This document shows positions 1-9,199 of a stretch of DNA of 45,366 nt, piece after piece. This DNA is from Candidatus Moduliflexus flocculans (GTDB taxonomy: Bacteria > Moduliflexota > Moduliflexia > Moduliflexales > Moduliflexaceae). A program made the position numbers and the translations under genes. Location: assembly GCA_000739515.1 (NCBI GenBank), contig DF820456.1, positions 547,195 to 592,560 on the forward strand. Reading direction: 5' to 3'. Every line of letters starts with the position of its first letter. Positions within the stretch are counted from its first letter, which is position 1. The notes under the pieces were generated by a model. That model had not been told where the DNA came from, did not search any database, and saw nothing but the letters and a program-made list of their open reading frames with translations.

Positions 1-734
1 GTTTTTTCAGGCGAAGTTGCGCGGTCTGACCAGGTCGTTGACCCTCCAGAACAAAAGATGCGAAAACGATGCGTTTTGGCGCCCCCACCATAACGCCACC
101 CATATTGATTGACTTGCGGATATGCCGGATTCGGGCGATAATTCGACCATAAATATGGTTGAATAGATGGTTGCGAACTGGCAGTTCCGGTGAGGACAAA
201 ATAGACGCTTCCTCGCAATCCTGAAGGAAGGATATGCTGAAAATAGTAATATGAAAATAGCTCGATGAGAATGTATCCGCAAATAAGCGAAAGCAGAAAC
301 GAGTGTTGAGCAGCTTTTTTGATCAGCCAGGGAAAAGTGGCTTTTTCTGAAATCGTATTGCGGTGTTTCAGAAGGACGCTCCCAATAAGGATGTTGGCAA
401 TGGTAAAAAACCAGACTCCTATTTTTGCAGAAAAATCATACAGGCCGAATAGTTTTGCCATTCCCCATTCGTTCATCAAAATGCCGCTCGCAATCCCCGC
501 CCATCCGAAGATGGCAATCACCGATTTTTTTCGAAAATGGAGGTCTGTTTGGCGATGTCGCAATATAAAAAAGCCTGTTGCGATAAGAAATATTTCAAAA
601 ACAGCAATCCGTATTTTTAGCTCAAACGAACCGAAATTGCCGTCGGGGCTGAATATTGCCGATAACACCCATTGATTGCAGGCCCCCCCCATCGCAATCA
701 TTAGGATGCCAATACTTCCTATATATCGTTTCAT
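1..734 (-). CDS. Membrane/SGNH-hydrolase-like protein, C-terminus cut by window edge
   Basis: An uninterrupted reading frame runs from ATG at 734 to the window edge, so the stop lies outside. The N-terminal part has four hydrophobic segments and the phrases ACNQWVLSAIFSPDG and ELKIRIA, which are nearly the same as in the next gene upstream. The visible end carries FRIFCSGGSTTWS, the GDSL block I motif of SGNH hydrolases, with the serine nucleophile expected in GGST. It is therefore the third copy of a tandem family. By analogy with membrane-linked SGNH proteins in polysaccharide loci it may de-acylate or modify an exported glycan, but that is inference. No clear ribosome binding site precedes the ATG, and 68 bases separate it from the preceding gene's stop. 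Confidence 0.75.
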   Translation of the reverse strand, partial: MKRYIGSIGILMIAMGGACNQWVLSAIFSPDGNFGSFELKIRIAVFEIFLIATGFFILRHRQTDLHFRKKSVIAIFGWAGIASGILMNEWGMAKLFGLYDFSAKIGVWFFTIANILIGSVLLKHRNTISEKATFPWLIKKAAQHSFLLSLICGYILIELFSYYYFQHILPSGLRGSVYFVLTGTASSQPSIQPYLWSNYRPNPAYPQVNQYGWRYGGGAKTHRFRIFCSGGSTTWSDRATSPEK

Positions 735-802
735 AAGTAAAATGTAAAAAATAACTTCACTGTTTGCGTAAGACTTCGGAAGTCTGAGCGGTGGACTTAT
801 TT

Positions 803-2218
803 TTAAAACGTGACCAAATGCATTTGTTCTCTCAAAAATTGTTCCAATTTTTTCGCATATTCTTGATTCGCCAGGGGACTCGGATGATTATCATGAGGAA
901 GCATGATATAGTGCGGCATCTTTAAATCTACCGAAATATCAACAGATTTCATCCCAATACGCTGACAATCGGTAAGCATCTCCTTTGTTTTAGAATCTGC
1001 ATAAATACCGGCCACGATCATTTCAATCTGGTTCTGTTTCGCCAGGTTAAAGAATTCTTGCAGAATCGCTTTCGAGATTCCCCGTTGATCATAACACATG
1101 TTCTCAATGCGGTTATATCCATCATCAAGCAGATTAAGAAACGCTGAATATTTCATCAGCGGTAACGGATGATATTCAATAGGCGTTGTTGTATAACTCA
1201 GTCTTCCATTCTGATCAATATCCGCGTATGGAGGATGGATGATTGGCCCAAGGTAATTGGTAATCTTCAGAATTTTTTGGCGACTTCTTGGAAGAATATT
1301 GCGTTCATCGTGAAATGACGCATAATTGATAATCACAATTTGAGGTTTCGAATCGCGACTTTTGAGAGCCTCTTGCAATTGGAGATATGATTGTAATATT
1401 CCATAGCCCATCACGCCGAAATTCACAATCTCATAATTTTCGAATCGTTCTTGCAACAGCCATGGATAAGTCTCCTCATCATTCAATGCCCATCCATAAG
1501 TAAACGAGCATCCAAAAATCCATATTTCTTTCTTCTGTGATGGGAAATGATATGTTTCCAGGGGGTGAGTGATTCTTAATGTATCAGGAAGATGTGTCAT
1601 GTGAAACGAATAACCATCGGGTAAAGTCACTGTAAATTTTCCTGGCAACAATCGAAAACCTACATGCTCATCGGTTGTATAGAGTTTATTCCCCGGTTCA
1701 ACTTTGAATGGAAGCGGCGGCGTGCCTCCTGACCAAATCGGGTACCCTGAAATACGGAGTCCCCCTTCAATCAGAGGAAAAATGGAGAGAACGCCAATTA
1801 TCAGGGCTGATTGTAAAATGATATGCGCTGATATTTGGTGACGAACTTTTATCAGAACAGCGCCTGCAAGAATACTAATCACAGTTCCTCCCCAAACGAT
1901 GATTTGGGCAGAGAGATCGTAAATATTCCATATTTTAGCCACGATCCATTCATTCAGTAAAATTCCAACAACAAGCCCCCCCCATCCTAAGATGGCAAGA
2001 TATATGGAGAGGGAAAATTGCATGCTTTTTCTACGCTTGCGTAAAAGAACAAGGCCTGTTACAATAAGAAGTATTTGAAAAAGAGCAATTCGTATTTTAA
2101 GCTCGATAGAGCCAAAATGCCCATCAGGACTGAATAGCCCAGATAGCCACCACTGATTACAGGCGGTCCCGCTTATAATCAACAAGACGCCAAGTATGTT
2201 TACCAATCTTCTCTTCAT
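803..2218 (-). CDS. Membrane-anchored SGNH-like protein (tandem paralog 2)
   Basis: The 471-residue protein has an N-terminal block of about four membrane helices (residues 1-150) followed by an extracytoplasmic domain. Block I of the SGNH fold is visible as IFGCSFTYG near residue 235, NFGVMGYG is a plausible block II, and DNHPS near residue 448 supplies the Asp/His pair of block V. Block III is weak (NYASFHDERN). The N-terminus is clearly homologous to the genes on either side. Its position downstream of the Wzm/Wzt exporter suggests modification of the exported glycan at the membrane, for example acetyl transfer or removal. This is inferred from context only. Confidence 0.75.
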   Translation of the reverse strand: MKRRLVNILGVLLIISGTACNQWWLSGLFSPDGHFGSIELKIRIALFQILLIVTGLVLLRKRRKSMQFSLSIYLAILGWGGLVVGILLNEWIVAKIWNIYDLSAQIIVWGGTVISILAGAVLIKVRHQISAHIILQSALIIGVLSIFPLIEGGLRISGYPIWSGGTPPLPFKVEPGNKLYTTDEHVGFRLLPGKFTVTLPDGYSFHMTHLPDTLRITHPLETYHFPSQKKEIWIFGCSFTYGWALNDEETYPWLLQERFENYEIVNFGVMGYGILQSYLQLQEALKSRDSKPQIVIINYASFHDERNILPRSRQKILKITNYLGPIIHPPYADIDQNGRLSYTTTPIEYHPLPLMKYSAFLNLLDDGYNRIENMCYDQRGISKAILQEFFNLAKQNQIEMIVAGIYADSKTKEMLTDCQRIGMKSVDISVDLKMPHYIMLPHDNHPSPLANQEYAKKLEQFLREQMHLVTF

Positions 2219-2333
2219 CGGGAATGAAATTTCTGCGACAATTCTATCGTCCTATTGAGGAAACGATGTAGATCGCAGTCTTCTGACAGGGCACGAACTC
2301 AACAAACCCAGATGCTCGTTGGGATGAAAATAA

Positions 2334-3899
2334 TTACTGCTTATTTACGCCAATACTTTCAGGTTTACAATCTTGCAATAGCAAAAAATCCACAATCGTT
2401 TTTGCCAATAGCTGATTCATGTGCGCCGTATAATGCACGGCATCTACATATAACACTTCATGCAGATTTTTTTGCATATCAGCCGCCCAGAAAAAGTTGT
2501 TCCCCTCGTCATGCGTCTCCAGGAATTTTTTCATCACCGGATAGCCATATTGAGAAGAGAGGTGTCGCGTATCAAGCGACTGGCGAAACGGATAATATTC
2601 AGGGGAATATTCATACGTGGGAATGGGCTGCCAGATAAAAAATGGATGAATATTGTACGCTTGCGCAATCGCTTCAATCTGGCGCTTATTGTCAAAATAT
2701 GTATGAATGACATTCGTGAAGATCGCTGGATCTTGATAGCGAGCCAGAGACGACAAAGAATCAGGCGGAGATGCCACTGGCGTCTTTACTGTTTGAAGCA
2801 GCCGCGTGATTGGCAATATCCCCAACACAATTCGAACCGGATGAGCCTGAGAAGGAGGGCGAATCGCGGATTGAAGCTGTTTCGTATAAATTGGCGTATT
2901 GTCCACATGAAAAAAATCATTTAACCCATCAATAAAGAGGGCAATCTGCGGAATATGTCCGGCGGCGATCAATTGTTGGAATAAAATCCGCTCTTGCGTC
3001 GAGTAATAATATCCTCTGCCAAAATTATAGACGCGTACAGGATAAGGCATTTCTTCCTGAAGAGCTTCCTGTAAATATACGCCAAGAGTCTGGTGATCGG
3101 CGATTCCATATCCAAAGGTTGTCGATCCACCAAATAAAAAGATATTCAATGCTTGAGAATCGGGAGGCCATGCGCCTTGATGCGGTTGACGCCGAAAACC
3201 TTGCGGAGCTACATTCACAAATTGTCCGCGATACGGAGACTCTTTAAATTGCGTAAATGGCTCATATTGGAACGGGCGTGTCCATGTTTCGAGGAGTAAT
3301 TGTTCAATATCGCGTTCAGGCATTCCGGGATACAGCATTTGAAAATCAAGGGCGGTATATTTTTGACGGATCGGATTGGCAGGAAAAAAATGGGCGCGAA
3401 CCGATAAGTAGGCTTCACACAGCCCATTCATCGCAATAAACAACAGGCTGGCATGAAAGATGGTCAACACGCCCCATTGATAATATTGAAAAATGCGTGA
3501 AGATGAAAGGCGATGACGAGAAGCGATCAGCCAGAGACCAGCGAAGATGATGAGAAGGTCAACACCCCATATCCCCCAAAATACGGCGCGGTTATATATT
3601 CCTAATAATTTTGCGCCCCACCATTCATAGAAACCAATCCCTGCAAGAATGATAAGAAAACCAATCATCCCCCAGATATCGGATTCTTTCAACTGATGCA
3701 GTTTGCGTTGCCGAATCAGCCAGATTCCGCCGGCAATGAGCAAGCCTTCAATCGCAATGATTCTCAATTGAAGAGAATGCGAATGAAATGAGCCATCCGG
3801 ACTAAAACATTGTTCCAAAACAAATGGATTAAGAATAAAACCGAAAAAAATCAGTCCCCATCCGCAAGCTAAAAAAAACGTCCGTCTTACGCTCATCAT
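2334..3899 (-). CDS. Membrane-anchored SGNH hydrolase-like protein (tandem paralog 1)
   Basis: The start is placed at 3899 because its ATG overlaps the wzt stop as ATGA, the usual sign of translational coupling; an upstream in-frame start at 3953 would lie deep inside wzt. The 521-residue product has an N-terminal four-helix membrane block containing FSPDGSF and LQLRIIAIEG, shared with the two genes downstream. The catalytic region shows LFGGSTTFG (block I, Ser), NFGRGYYYS (block II), DGLNDF (block III) and DAVHY (block V Asp/His), so the SGNH triad looks complete. It is the best-preserved enzyme of the three tandem copies. Its substrate is unknown; an acyl group on the exported polysaccharide or a lipid is plausible. 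Confidence 0.8.
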   Translation of the reverse strand: MMSVRRTFFLACGWGLIFFGFILNPFVLEQCFSPDGSFHSHSLQLRIIAIEGLLIAGGIWLIRQRKLHQLKESDIWGMIGFLIILAGIGFYEWWGAKLLGIYNRAVFWGIWGVDLLIIFAGLWLIASRHRLSSSRIFQYYQWGVLTIFHASLLFIAMNGLCEAYLSVRAHFFPANPIRQKYTALDFQMLYPGMPERDIEQLLLETWTRPFQYEPFTQFKESPYRGQFVNVAPQGFRRQPHQGAWPPDSQALNIFLFGGSTTFGYGIADHQTLGVYLQEALQEEMPYPVRVYNFGRGYYYSTQERILFQQLIAAGHIPQIALFIDGLNDFFHVDNTPIYTKQLQSAIRPPSQAHPVRIVLGILPITRLLQTVKTPVASPPDSLSSLARYQDPAIFTNVIHTYFDNKRQIEAIAQAYNIHPFFIWQPIPTYEYSPEYYPFRQSLDTRHLSSQYGYPVMKKFLETHDEGNNFFWAADMQKNLHEVLYVDAVHYTAHMNQLLAKTIVDFLLLQDCKPESIGVNKQ

Positions 3900-5137
3900 T
3901 CTAATGTCCATGACAATTTCGGACGAATAACCCCGCTCCACTTGCCATACCACTGAATCGCCCGTTCAACATCATGGACTTCAAACGTTGCCAAATTTTC
4001 ATGGAAAAATACTCGAACAGAGGTATTTTGCAAAATCATGATTTCAACGCGATAGACGCCGTCATTCAACAAATCGCGCGGAATATGGCAGGCGGCTCGC
4101 ATTAACCCTGTGGGGCATTGCTTTTGAGGAGAAGGAGAATCAAACACATACGTATTTTCAAGCGTAAACAGGTGGAGGCTCACGCTTAGCAAGGCATTTT
4201 GAAGAAAATTCCAAAACTCCAGTTGGATTTTGATTGGCGTCTCAACAGTAATTCGCGCATGATCCAGATCGTCTTCTGCTGAAACAGCAATGCGATGAAT
4301 TCGGATATTATCATCTCCCGGAGCCTGTTCAGGATGTTCCCATATTTGTTCACGAGTCACCGTTGAAAATGCCTGAAGGTATTGACCAACGATACGCCCT
4401 GATGCGCCCTCATCTGCAATGCCGCCTTCATTGAGCCAAATACACCTGTGACACAGGCTCTGTATCGCAGTCATATTATGGCTCACAAAAAAGACTGTCC
4501 GCCCTTTTCTGGCAACGTCCCCCATCTTCCCCAAACATTTTTTCTGAAATTCAACATCTCCAACCGCCAATACTTCATCCACCAATAAAATTTCCGGTTC
4601 TAAATGCGCGGCAACCGCAAACGCTAACCGCACATACATGCCGCTGGAATAGCGTTTGACCGGCGTATCGAGGAATTTTTCGACGCCGGAGAACTCCACG
4701 ATTTCATCGAATTTTTTGTCTATTTCAGCCCGCTTCATGCCGAGGATCGTGCCGTTCAGATAGATATTTTCGCGTCCGGTTAATTCGGGGTGAAACCCTG
4801 TGCCGACTTCTAACAACGATCCAACACGGCCATAGACTTTCGCGCGGCCTGTGGTCGGCTCGGTAATCCGGGAAAGAATCTTCAGCAGCGTGCTTTTCCC
4901 GGCGCCGTTGCGCCCGATGACTCCAAGTACTTCGCCATGTTTGACGTCGAACGAGACATCTTTCAACGCCCAGAAAAGTTCATCCGCAGAGGGTTCGCGC
5001 AGTCGGGAACGCAGATATTCGAATGGCGAGGTCACAAACGACCGCACCGCTGCCCGAAAATTTTCAGGCCGCTTTTGAGCCTGGCCGATACGATAGCATT
5101 TTCCTAAATTTTCAACCGAAATTGCGATATTTCCCAT
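3896..5137 (-). CDS. wzt: ABC transporter ATP-binding protein for polysaccharide export (Wzt type)
   Basis: This is the nucleotide-binding subunit that powers export of a lipid-linked O-antigen-like or teichoic-acid-like polymer. Walker A is GRNGAGKS (residues 75-82), the signature is YSSGMYVRLAFAVA, Walker B is ILLVDEVLAVGD, and the switch histidine is in FFVSHN. After the ATPase core, residues 245-413 form a beta-rich extension typical of Wzt carbohydrate-binding C-termini, which select finished chains. The 413-residue length is normal for Wzt with this domain. Its permease partner is the gene at 6758-7609, separated from it by two unrelated-looking genes. The stop overlaps the next gene's ATG by four bases, and the upstream Uma2-family gene ends two bases before its start. 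Confidence 0.93.
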   Translation of the reverse strand: MGNIAISVENLGKCYRIGQAQKRPENFRAAVRSFVTSPFEYLRSRLREPSADELFWALKDVSFDVKHGEVLGVIGRNGAGKSTLLKILSRITEPTTGRAKVYGRVGSLLEVGTGFHPELTGRENIYLNGTILGMKRAEIDKKFDEIVEFSGVEKFLDTPVKRYSSGMYVRLAFAVAAHLEPEILLVDEVLAVGDVEFQKKCLGKMGDVARKGRTVFFVSHNMTAIQSLCHRCIWLNEGGIADEGASGRIVGQYLQAFSTVTREQIWEHPEQAPGDDNIRIHRIAVSAEDDLDHARITVETPIKIQLEFWNFLQNALLSVSLHLFTLENTYVFDSPSPQKQCPTGLMRAACHIPRDLLNDGVYRVEIMILQNTSVRVFFHENLATFEVHDVERAIQWYGKWSGVIRPKLSWTLE

Positions 5138-5139
5138 GC

Positions 5140-5775
5140 TTACAGGCGCTGTTCGTTTGCAGAATCGAATTCTTCGGCGACGCTTTCTTCGAATACATCC
5201 CGCAAATCAATCGAAAAATCTTCAAAAATGCCGACCTTGACGACGTCGTCGCGAGTATAGATACGCTCTAACAGATACTTTTTACCATCATGAAGTCGAA
5301 AGACTTCCAATATCGCTTCTTCAGGGTGAACAATCCAATATTCACGCACGCCGGAGGTTTCATAGAGTTCGAATTTGTCTTTGACATCTTTTGCGGCGGT
5401 TGAGGGCGATAAAATTTCGACGATCAAATCAGGAGCGCCGAGACAGCCCTTGCGATCTAATTTCGTCCTATCGCAGACGACAACAATATCAGGCTGGACG
5501 ACAGTATAAATCTGATCATCACGCTGTTCATGCTTTGGTTTTGGCAGACGCACATCAAATGGCGCAGAAAACACTTTGCATGGCTTTCTTTTCAGATAAT
5601 TTCGGAATTCGCCGAATAACGCGCCGGATAATTCCTGATGATATCGCATCGGCGCAGGGGACATCTTGAAAATATGTCCCCTGATCAATTCCAGCCGTTC
5701 TCGTACCTGCCACGTCAAATAATCGGCATACGTATAGACTTTATTGAAATCTAATGAAGAAATATCATGAATCAT
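5140..5775 (-). CDS. Uma2-family (DUF820) restriction-endonuclease-like protein
   Basis: The 211-residue protein has the Uma2 pattern: TYADYLTW and [15 protein letters not shown] at the N-terminus, then [23 protein letters not shown] and REYWIV. The PD and ExL residues in these blocks are the PD-(D/E)XK nuclease core. Members of this family are very abundant in cyanobacteria, Chloroflexi and some candidate phyla, often in many copies and usually without known function. Here it sits inside a polysaccharide operon, with its ATG overlapping the fucose synthase stop and its own stop two bases before wzt. It is therefore co-transcribed, although a role in glycan export is not expected. Confidence 0.9.
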   Translation of the reverse strand: MIHDISSLDFNKVYTYADYLTWQVRERLELIRGHIFKMSPAPMRYHQELSGALFGEFRNYLKRKPCKVFSAPFDVRLPKPKHEQRDDQIYTVVQPDIVVVCDRTKLDRKGCLGAPDLIVEILSPSTAAKDVKDKFELYETSGVREYWIVHPEEAILEVFRLHDGKKYLLERIYTRDDVVKVGIFEDFSIDLRDVFEESVAEEFDSANEQRL

Positions 5776-6707
5776 CGTGAGTTCACCTTCTTCAAAAAAT
5801 CTTGATATGCCACCGTCAAGCCATCTTCTAATGTAGTCTGTGCCTGCCAGCCGAGTTGCTTTAACTTTGAAACATCGAGCAATTTGCGCGGCGTGCCGTC
5901 CGGTTTGCTCGTGTCAAAACGCAACACACCGGAATAACCAACGACATGTTTGATCGTTTCTGCGAGTTCTCGGATTGTCACTTCCACGCCTGAACCGATA
6001 TTGATGATCTCATTGCTTGAATACTGCTGCATGACAAACACACAGGCGTCGCCGAGATCATCGGCGAAGAGAAACTCGCGTTTCGGGCTGCCCGTCCCCC
6101 AGACGACGACCTCTGGAGCATTCGCGACTTTCGCGTCATGAAAGCGCCGTAGCAGGCCGGGAATGACATGCGAATTATCAGGGTGATAATTGTCGTTGAT
6201 GCCGTATAAATTGGTCGGCATCACAGAAACAAAATTCGTGCCATACTGCCGGTTATAGCTCTGACACATCACGATCCCGGCGATTTTGGCGACGGCATAC
6301 GGCTCGTTCGTCGGTTCGAGCTTGCCGTTCAGCAATTCATCTTCAATCATCGGCTGCGCCGCAAATTTGGGATAAATGCAGGACGAGCCAAGAAACAGCA
6401 TCTTTTTCACGCCGAATTGATAACAGGCATGAATGACATTGTTCTGAATTTCTAAATTCGAGTAAATGAATTCCGCCGGATAGGTGTTATTCGCGAGAAT
6501 CCCGCCGACTTTCGCCGCCGCGAGAAAGACGTACTGTGGCTTTTCGATTTTGAAATAGGTCTCGACCTCGGCCTGCACCGTCAATTCTAATTCGTCATGC
6601 GACAAGCCGACGATGTTCTGATACCCGTGCCGCCGCAAGGCGCGTTCTATCGCAGACCCAACCAGGCCGAATCGCCCGGCAATAAAAATTTTAGCCCCTT
6701 TTTCCAT
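5772..6707 (-). CDS. fcl: GDP-L-fucose synthase
   Basis: This enzyme converts GDP-4-keto-6-deoxymannose to GDP-L-fucose (epimerisation and NADPH reduction), the precursor of fucose residues in surface glycans. The Rossmann motif is [10 protein letters not shown] near the N-terminus, the catalytic Ser is in FLGSSCIYP, and the YxxxK pair is in [29 protein letters not shown] is a family hallmark. The start at 6707 (MEKGAKIF) is preferred over the ORF start at 6731, because the upstream residues fall in a perfect palindrome. GDP-mannose dehydratase, the expected preceding enzyme, is not in the window. The gene lies between the exporter subunits, implying that the exported chain contains fucose or a related 6-deoxy sugar. 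Confidence 0.93.
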   Translation of the reverse strand: MEKGAKIFIAGRFGLVGSAIERALRRHGYQNIVGLSHDELELTVQAEVETYFKIEKPQYVFLAAAKVGGILANNTYPAEFIYSNLEIQNNVIHACYQFGVKKMLFLGSSCIYPKFAAQPMIEDELLNGKLEPTNEPYAVAKIAGIVMCQSYNRQYGTNFVSVMPTNLYGINDNYHPDNSHVIPGLLRRFHDAKVANAPEVVVWGTGSPKREFLFADDLGDACVFVMQQYSSNEIINIGSGVEVTIRELAETIKHVVGYSGVLRFDTSKPDGTPRKLLDVSKLKQLGWQAQTTLEDGLTVAYQDFLKKVNSR

Positions 6708-6720
6708 AATAAATTCCGGC

Positions 6721-6757
6721 TCAGCCCTCACAGGTCTTCAAGACCTGTGAGGGCTGA
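6721..6757. repeat. Perfect palindrome, CCTCACAGG family
   Basis: Two 18-base arms flank a single central base between the wzm stop and the fcl start. The core CCTCACAGGTCTT recurs with one change in the palindrome at 7794-7824, so this is a dispersed palindromic repeat. In an operon mRNA it would form a strong hairpin and could affect stability or coupling of wzm and fcl. There is no U-tract, so it is not a typical terminator in this orientation. Confidence 0.8.
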
Positions 6758-7609
6758 TTATGCAACATCCACAATCGTCCGTTCAGTGCGACGAAAATAA
6801 TACGCGCCGCCGATAAGCAGCGGAATAATCATGATAATAGACACCACTAAGAATACATCAGGCGGCGAACCGGCATCCAATAACGCCCAGCGAAAGCCTT
6901 CAATCACGTTCGTCATCGGATTCAGCCGATACAACGGCTGCCAGCGTTCAGGGATGATGCTCATGGCATACACCACAGGCGTGACGTACATCCAGCCGCG
7001 CACAAGATAGGAAACTAACTGAGCCACATCGCGGTAATGCATCACCCATGTTGCACACCAGAGCCCGACAGCGAGACCAATCGCAGCCGCCAGCAGCAAA
7101 AACAGGGGAAGTGTCAGAATCTTCCAACCCGGGAAATAACCATAATATGCCATCATGCCAAGCAAAATGACAAACGAGATCGAAAAATCAATCACGCCTG
7201 CCAACACGCTGACAATCGGCACGATCAAGCGAGGGAAATAAACTTTGGCAATCAAGTGGCTATTGCTTAATAAGCTATGCGTTGCGCCCGTCACCGCCGA
7301 AGCAAAAAACGTCCAGGGCAAAATGGCGGTGTACGTAAAAATCGGATAAGGAACCCCATTTGAAGGCAATTTTGCGACAACGCCAAAGACCAATGAAAAA
7401 ATCACCATATTCAAGAGCGGATGAATCACGATCCAGAGCGGCCCAAGCGCCATCTGTTTATAGCGCCCTTTCACGTCGCGCCAGAGGAGAAAATAGAGTA
7501 AATCGCGATACTCCCATATCTCGCGCAATCCTAATCTGCCCCAGCCTGTTGTCGGCTCAATGGTAAAAAATGGGGGCTGTTCGTCGTATTGTGTCACTGT
7601 CGCGTGCAT
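6758..7609 (-). CDS. wzm: ABC-2 type polysaccharide/polyol phosphate export permease (Wzm type)
   Basis: This membrane subunit pairs with Wzt (3896-5137) to export a polysaccharide across the inner membrane. The 283-residue protein has about six transmembrane helices and the family phrases YRDLLYFLLWRDVKGRYKQ, LGPLWIVIHPLLNM and LNPMTNVIEGFRWALLD. The start at 7609 has AAGGA six bases upstream. It appears to be the first gene of the operon, with about 220 non-coding bases before it. Splitting of wzm and wzt by fcl and a Uma2-family gene is unusual but not unheard of. Confidence 0.92.
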   Translation of the reverse strand: MHATVTQYDEQPPFFTIEPTTGWGRLGLREIWEYRDLLYFLLWRDVKGRYKQMALGPLWIVIHPLLNMVIFSLVFGVVAKLPSNGVPYPIFTYTAILPWTFFASAVTGATHSLLSNSHLIAKVYFPRLIVPIVSVLAGVIDFSISFVILLGMMAYYGYFPGWKILTLPLFLLLAAAIGLAVGLWCATWVMHYRDVAQLVSYLVRGWMYVTPVVYAMSIIPERWQPLYRLNPMTNVIEGFRWALLDAGSPPDVFLVVSIIMIIPLLIGGAYYFRRTERTIVDVA

Positions 7610-7793
7610 TCGTCGTCCTTGTCATCTGTCAATTTGGCTTATCGCGCATGGAAATACCGCGCCAGTAAAATTTTGTCAAGAGGAAAACAACGAGGAAAGA
7701 GATTCTTTGCAGGCAATTCAGGTGAAAAACCTGAAGAAAAATCAAAAACGCCCTATTTCACATGAATTTTGGAGAAGATATTCGCCCCAACGG

Positions 7794-7824
7794 AAACCTC
7801 ACAGGCTTCAAGCCTGTGAGGTTT
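7794..7824 (-). terminator. Palindrome after the PHP-like gene, possible rho-independent terminator
   Basis: Fifteen-base perfect arms around one base lie just beyond the stop at 7832. The sequence belongs to the same CCTCACAGG palindrome family as 6721-6757. Plus-strand T-runs follow the right arm, so it would terminate plus-strand transcription best; for the minus-strand genes the A-rich left flank gives a weak U-tract (three A's in the arm). It could be a bidirectional terminator or just a dispersed repeat. Confidence 0.5.
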
Positions 7825-7831
7825 TTTTACA

Positions 7832-9085
7832 TCAGGCGCGTGCCGCAATCGCGGCGACGACTGACGCGCCGAGGGCGGCGAAGTCGCGAATCTGGGCTTC
7901 GCGTTCGGCTTGATTCGGGAAGAAGCGGAAACCGGGATGGTCTTTGGCGCGTAAGTATTGATGCGCCGCCGCCACGCACGCGCCTTCCCAAAATATTTTC
8001 TGCAATTCCTCGGACAACGGCACACTTTTGCGGCAGGTCGGCAGCAGCGGAAGCCAGGCCGCGTCGTTGTGTTCCGTGCCTGCGCCGATGGGAATGGCAT
8101 ACTCTCGCAGGCGTTTCACGAACATCGTCAGCGTGTTCGGATCATTTCTGGTGGGGATAAACTCCGCCGCGCCGATCTGCCGGGCAAGCAGATGTTCAGC
8201 CAATGCGTCCGGCGTCGCTTCGAACGGCGAAATCGTCGGCACGCCGTCAATCAGAATCGGGTACGATACATACCCGCCGAGGCCGAGAATCAACTGCGCT
8301 GCTTCTTGCGGACTGATGTAGCGTTCGTCGGCATACGCCGCTTTTCCCTGTTTGAACAGATAGGTGCGAATATCGTTCTGTGCTTTGACGACATCCTGCG
8401 TTTCGACCGCGCTGTCGGTTTGATACAGCTTTTGCAGGAAGGCGCTTCGTTCCGTGTCAGGCACGCTCGCGAAAAGCGCCTGCTGCACGGCCTGCGCCAA
8501 ATGGCGTTCCTGCAAAAAGACGGTTTCCACCGGCACATGTTTCAGCGCGGCGATTTCGCGGGCAATCGCCTGATAACTCAGGCAGACGCCGCGTTCTTTC
8601 AAGAGCGGAATCGCGTTGATTTTGGCGATCATTTCTTCGATGCGCTGCGTGTCTCCTTCGCGGATGCGCCGCCAGATCGGGAGCGTCGCCTCGTCAATCG
8701 CATCGAAGGTCGTCAAGCCTTTGCCGCAGATATAAAATTTGCCCGGATTTTTCGGGTCGTTCACTAAGATATTTTTTTGCCGCAGATCGTCATCCATTGT
8801 TAAGACTTCGATCCCGAAAATTGGCGTAATTCCAACCTTGACAGCCGCATGAGCAAACGGCGTGTAAATCGCATAATCGTAATAGTTCGTCGCGCCCAAC
8901 ACCGCAATCTGCTCGCTTTTGGCCTTCTGAATTGCCTCATCCACGCTGGCAATCGAGCCGAAATTCGGCGGCAGATGGACATGGGCGTTGGTATTGGCAT
9001 ACGGCGCGGGGTAGGCATGGCGGCGCAATGCGTCTTGATCCGGCAGTGCGCCGAAAATCTTTTGAATCGTGTTTCCGGCAGGCAT
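7832..9085 (-). CDS. PHP-domain-like metal-dependent hydrolase
   Basis: The 417-residue protein resembles the PHP superfamily. An HxH motif is in NTNAHVH (H35, H37), FGIEV follows as a likely strand with a metal ligand, GGYVSYPIL sits where AHP is usual, and GAGTEHND replaces GSDxH. The metal site is therefore partly altered. The central region (residues 120-270) is a long helical insertion. It lies downstream of a zinc dehydrogenase and an SDR on the same strand, so it may be a lactonase or hydrolase in the same catabolic route. The actual substrate cannot be read from sequence. Confidence 0.65.
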   Translation of the reverse strand: MPAGNTIQKIFGALPDQDALRRHAYPAPYANTNAHVHLPPNFGSIASVDEAIQKAKSEQIAVLGATNYYDYAIYTPFAHAAVKVGITPIFGIEVLTMDDDLRQKNILVNDPKNPGKFYICGKGLTTFDAIDEATLPIWRRIREGDTQRIEEMIAKINAIPLLKERGVCLSYQAIAREIAALKHVPVETVFLQERHLAQAVQQALFASVPDTERSAFLQKLYQTDSAVETQDVVKAQNDIRTYLFKQGKAAYADERYISPQEAAQLILGLGGYVSYPILIDGVPTISPFEATPDALAEHLLARQIGAAEFIPTRNDPNTLTMFVKRLREYAIPIGAGTEHNDAAWLPLLPTCRKSVPLSEELQKIFWEGACVAAAHQYLRAKDHPGFRFFPNQAEREAQIRDFAALGASVVAAIAARA

Positions 9086-9100
9086 AATTTTTCACTTTTT

Positions 9101-9188
9101 AACGCAAGAGGCGCAAGAGCCGCGATAGACGCAAACGTTTAAGATGTTTATGCGTTTGCGGCTTTTGCGCCTCTTGCGTCGTTTGCGT
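9101..9188. repeat. Long imperfect inverted repeat between dehydrogenase and PHP genes
   Basis: The left arm (about 9101-9137) and right arm (about 9152-9188) are both rich in CGCAAGAGGCGCAA and its complement. Together they give a stem of more than 25 bp with small bulges. It fills nearly the whole gap between the ADH stop at 9200 and the PHP-like start at 9085. It may reduce read-through or protect the upstream mRNA, or it may be a mobile palindrome. Confidence 0.75.
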
Positions 9189-9199
9189 TGAACAATTGT

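Noticed and set aside
319..675. 118-codon plus-strand frame
   Set aside because: It is antisense to the third SGNH paralog, whose frame has clear homology to its neighbours.
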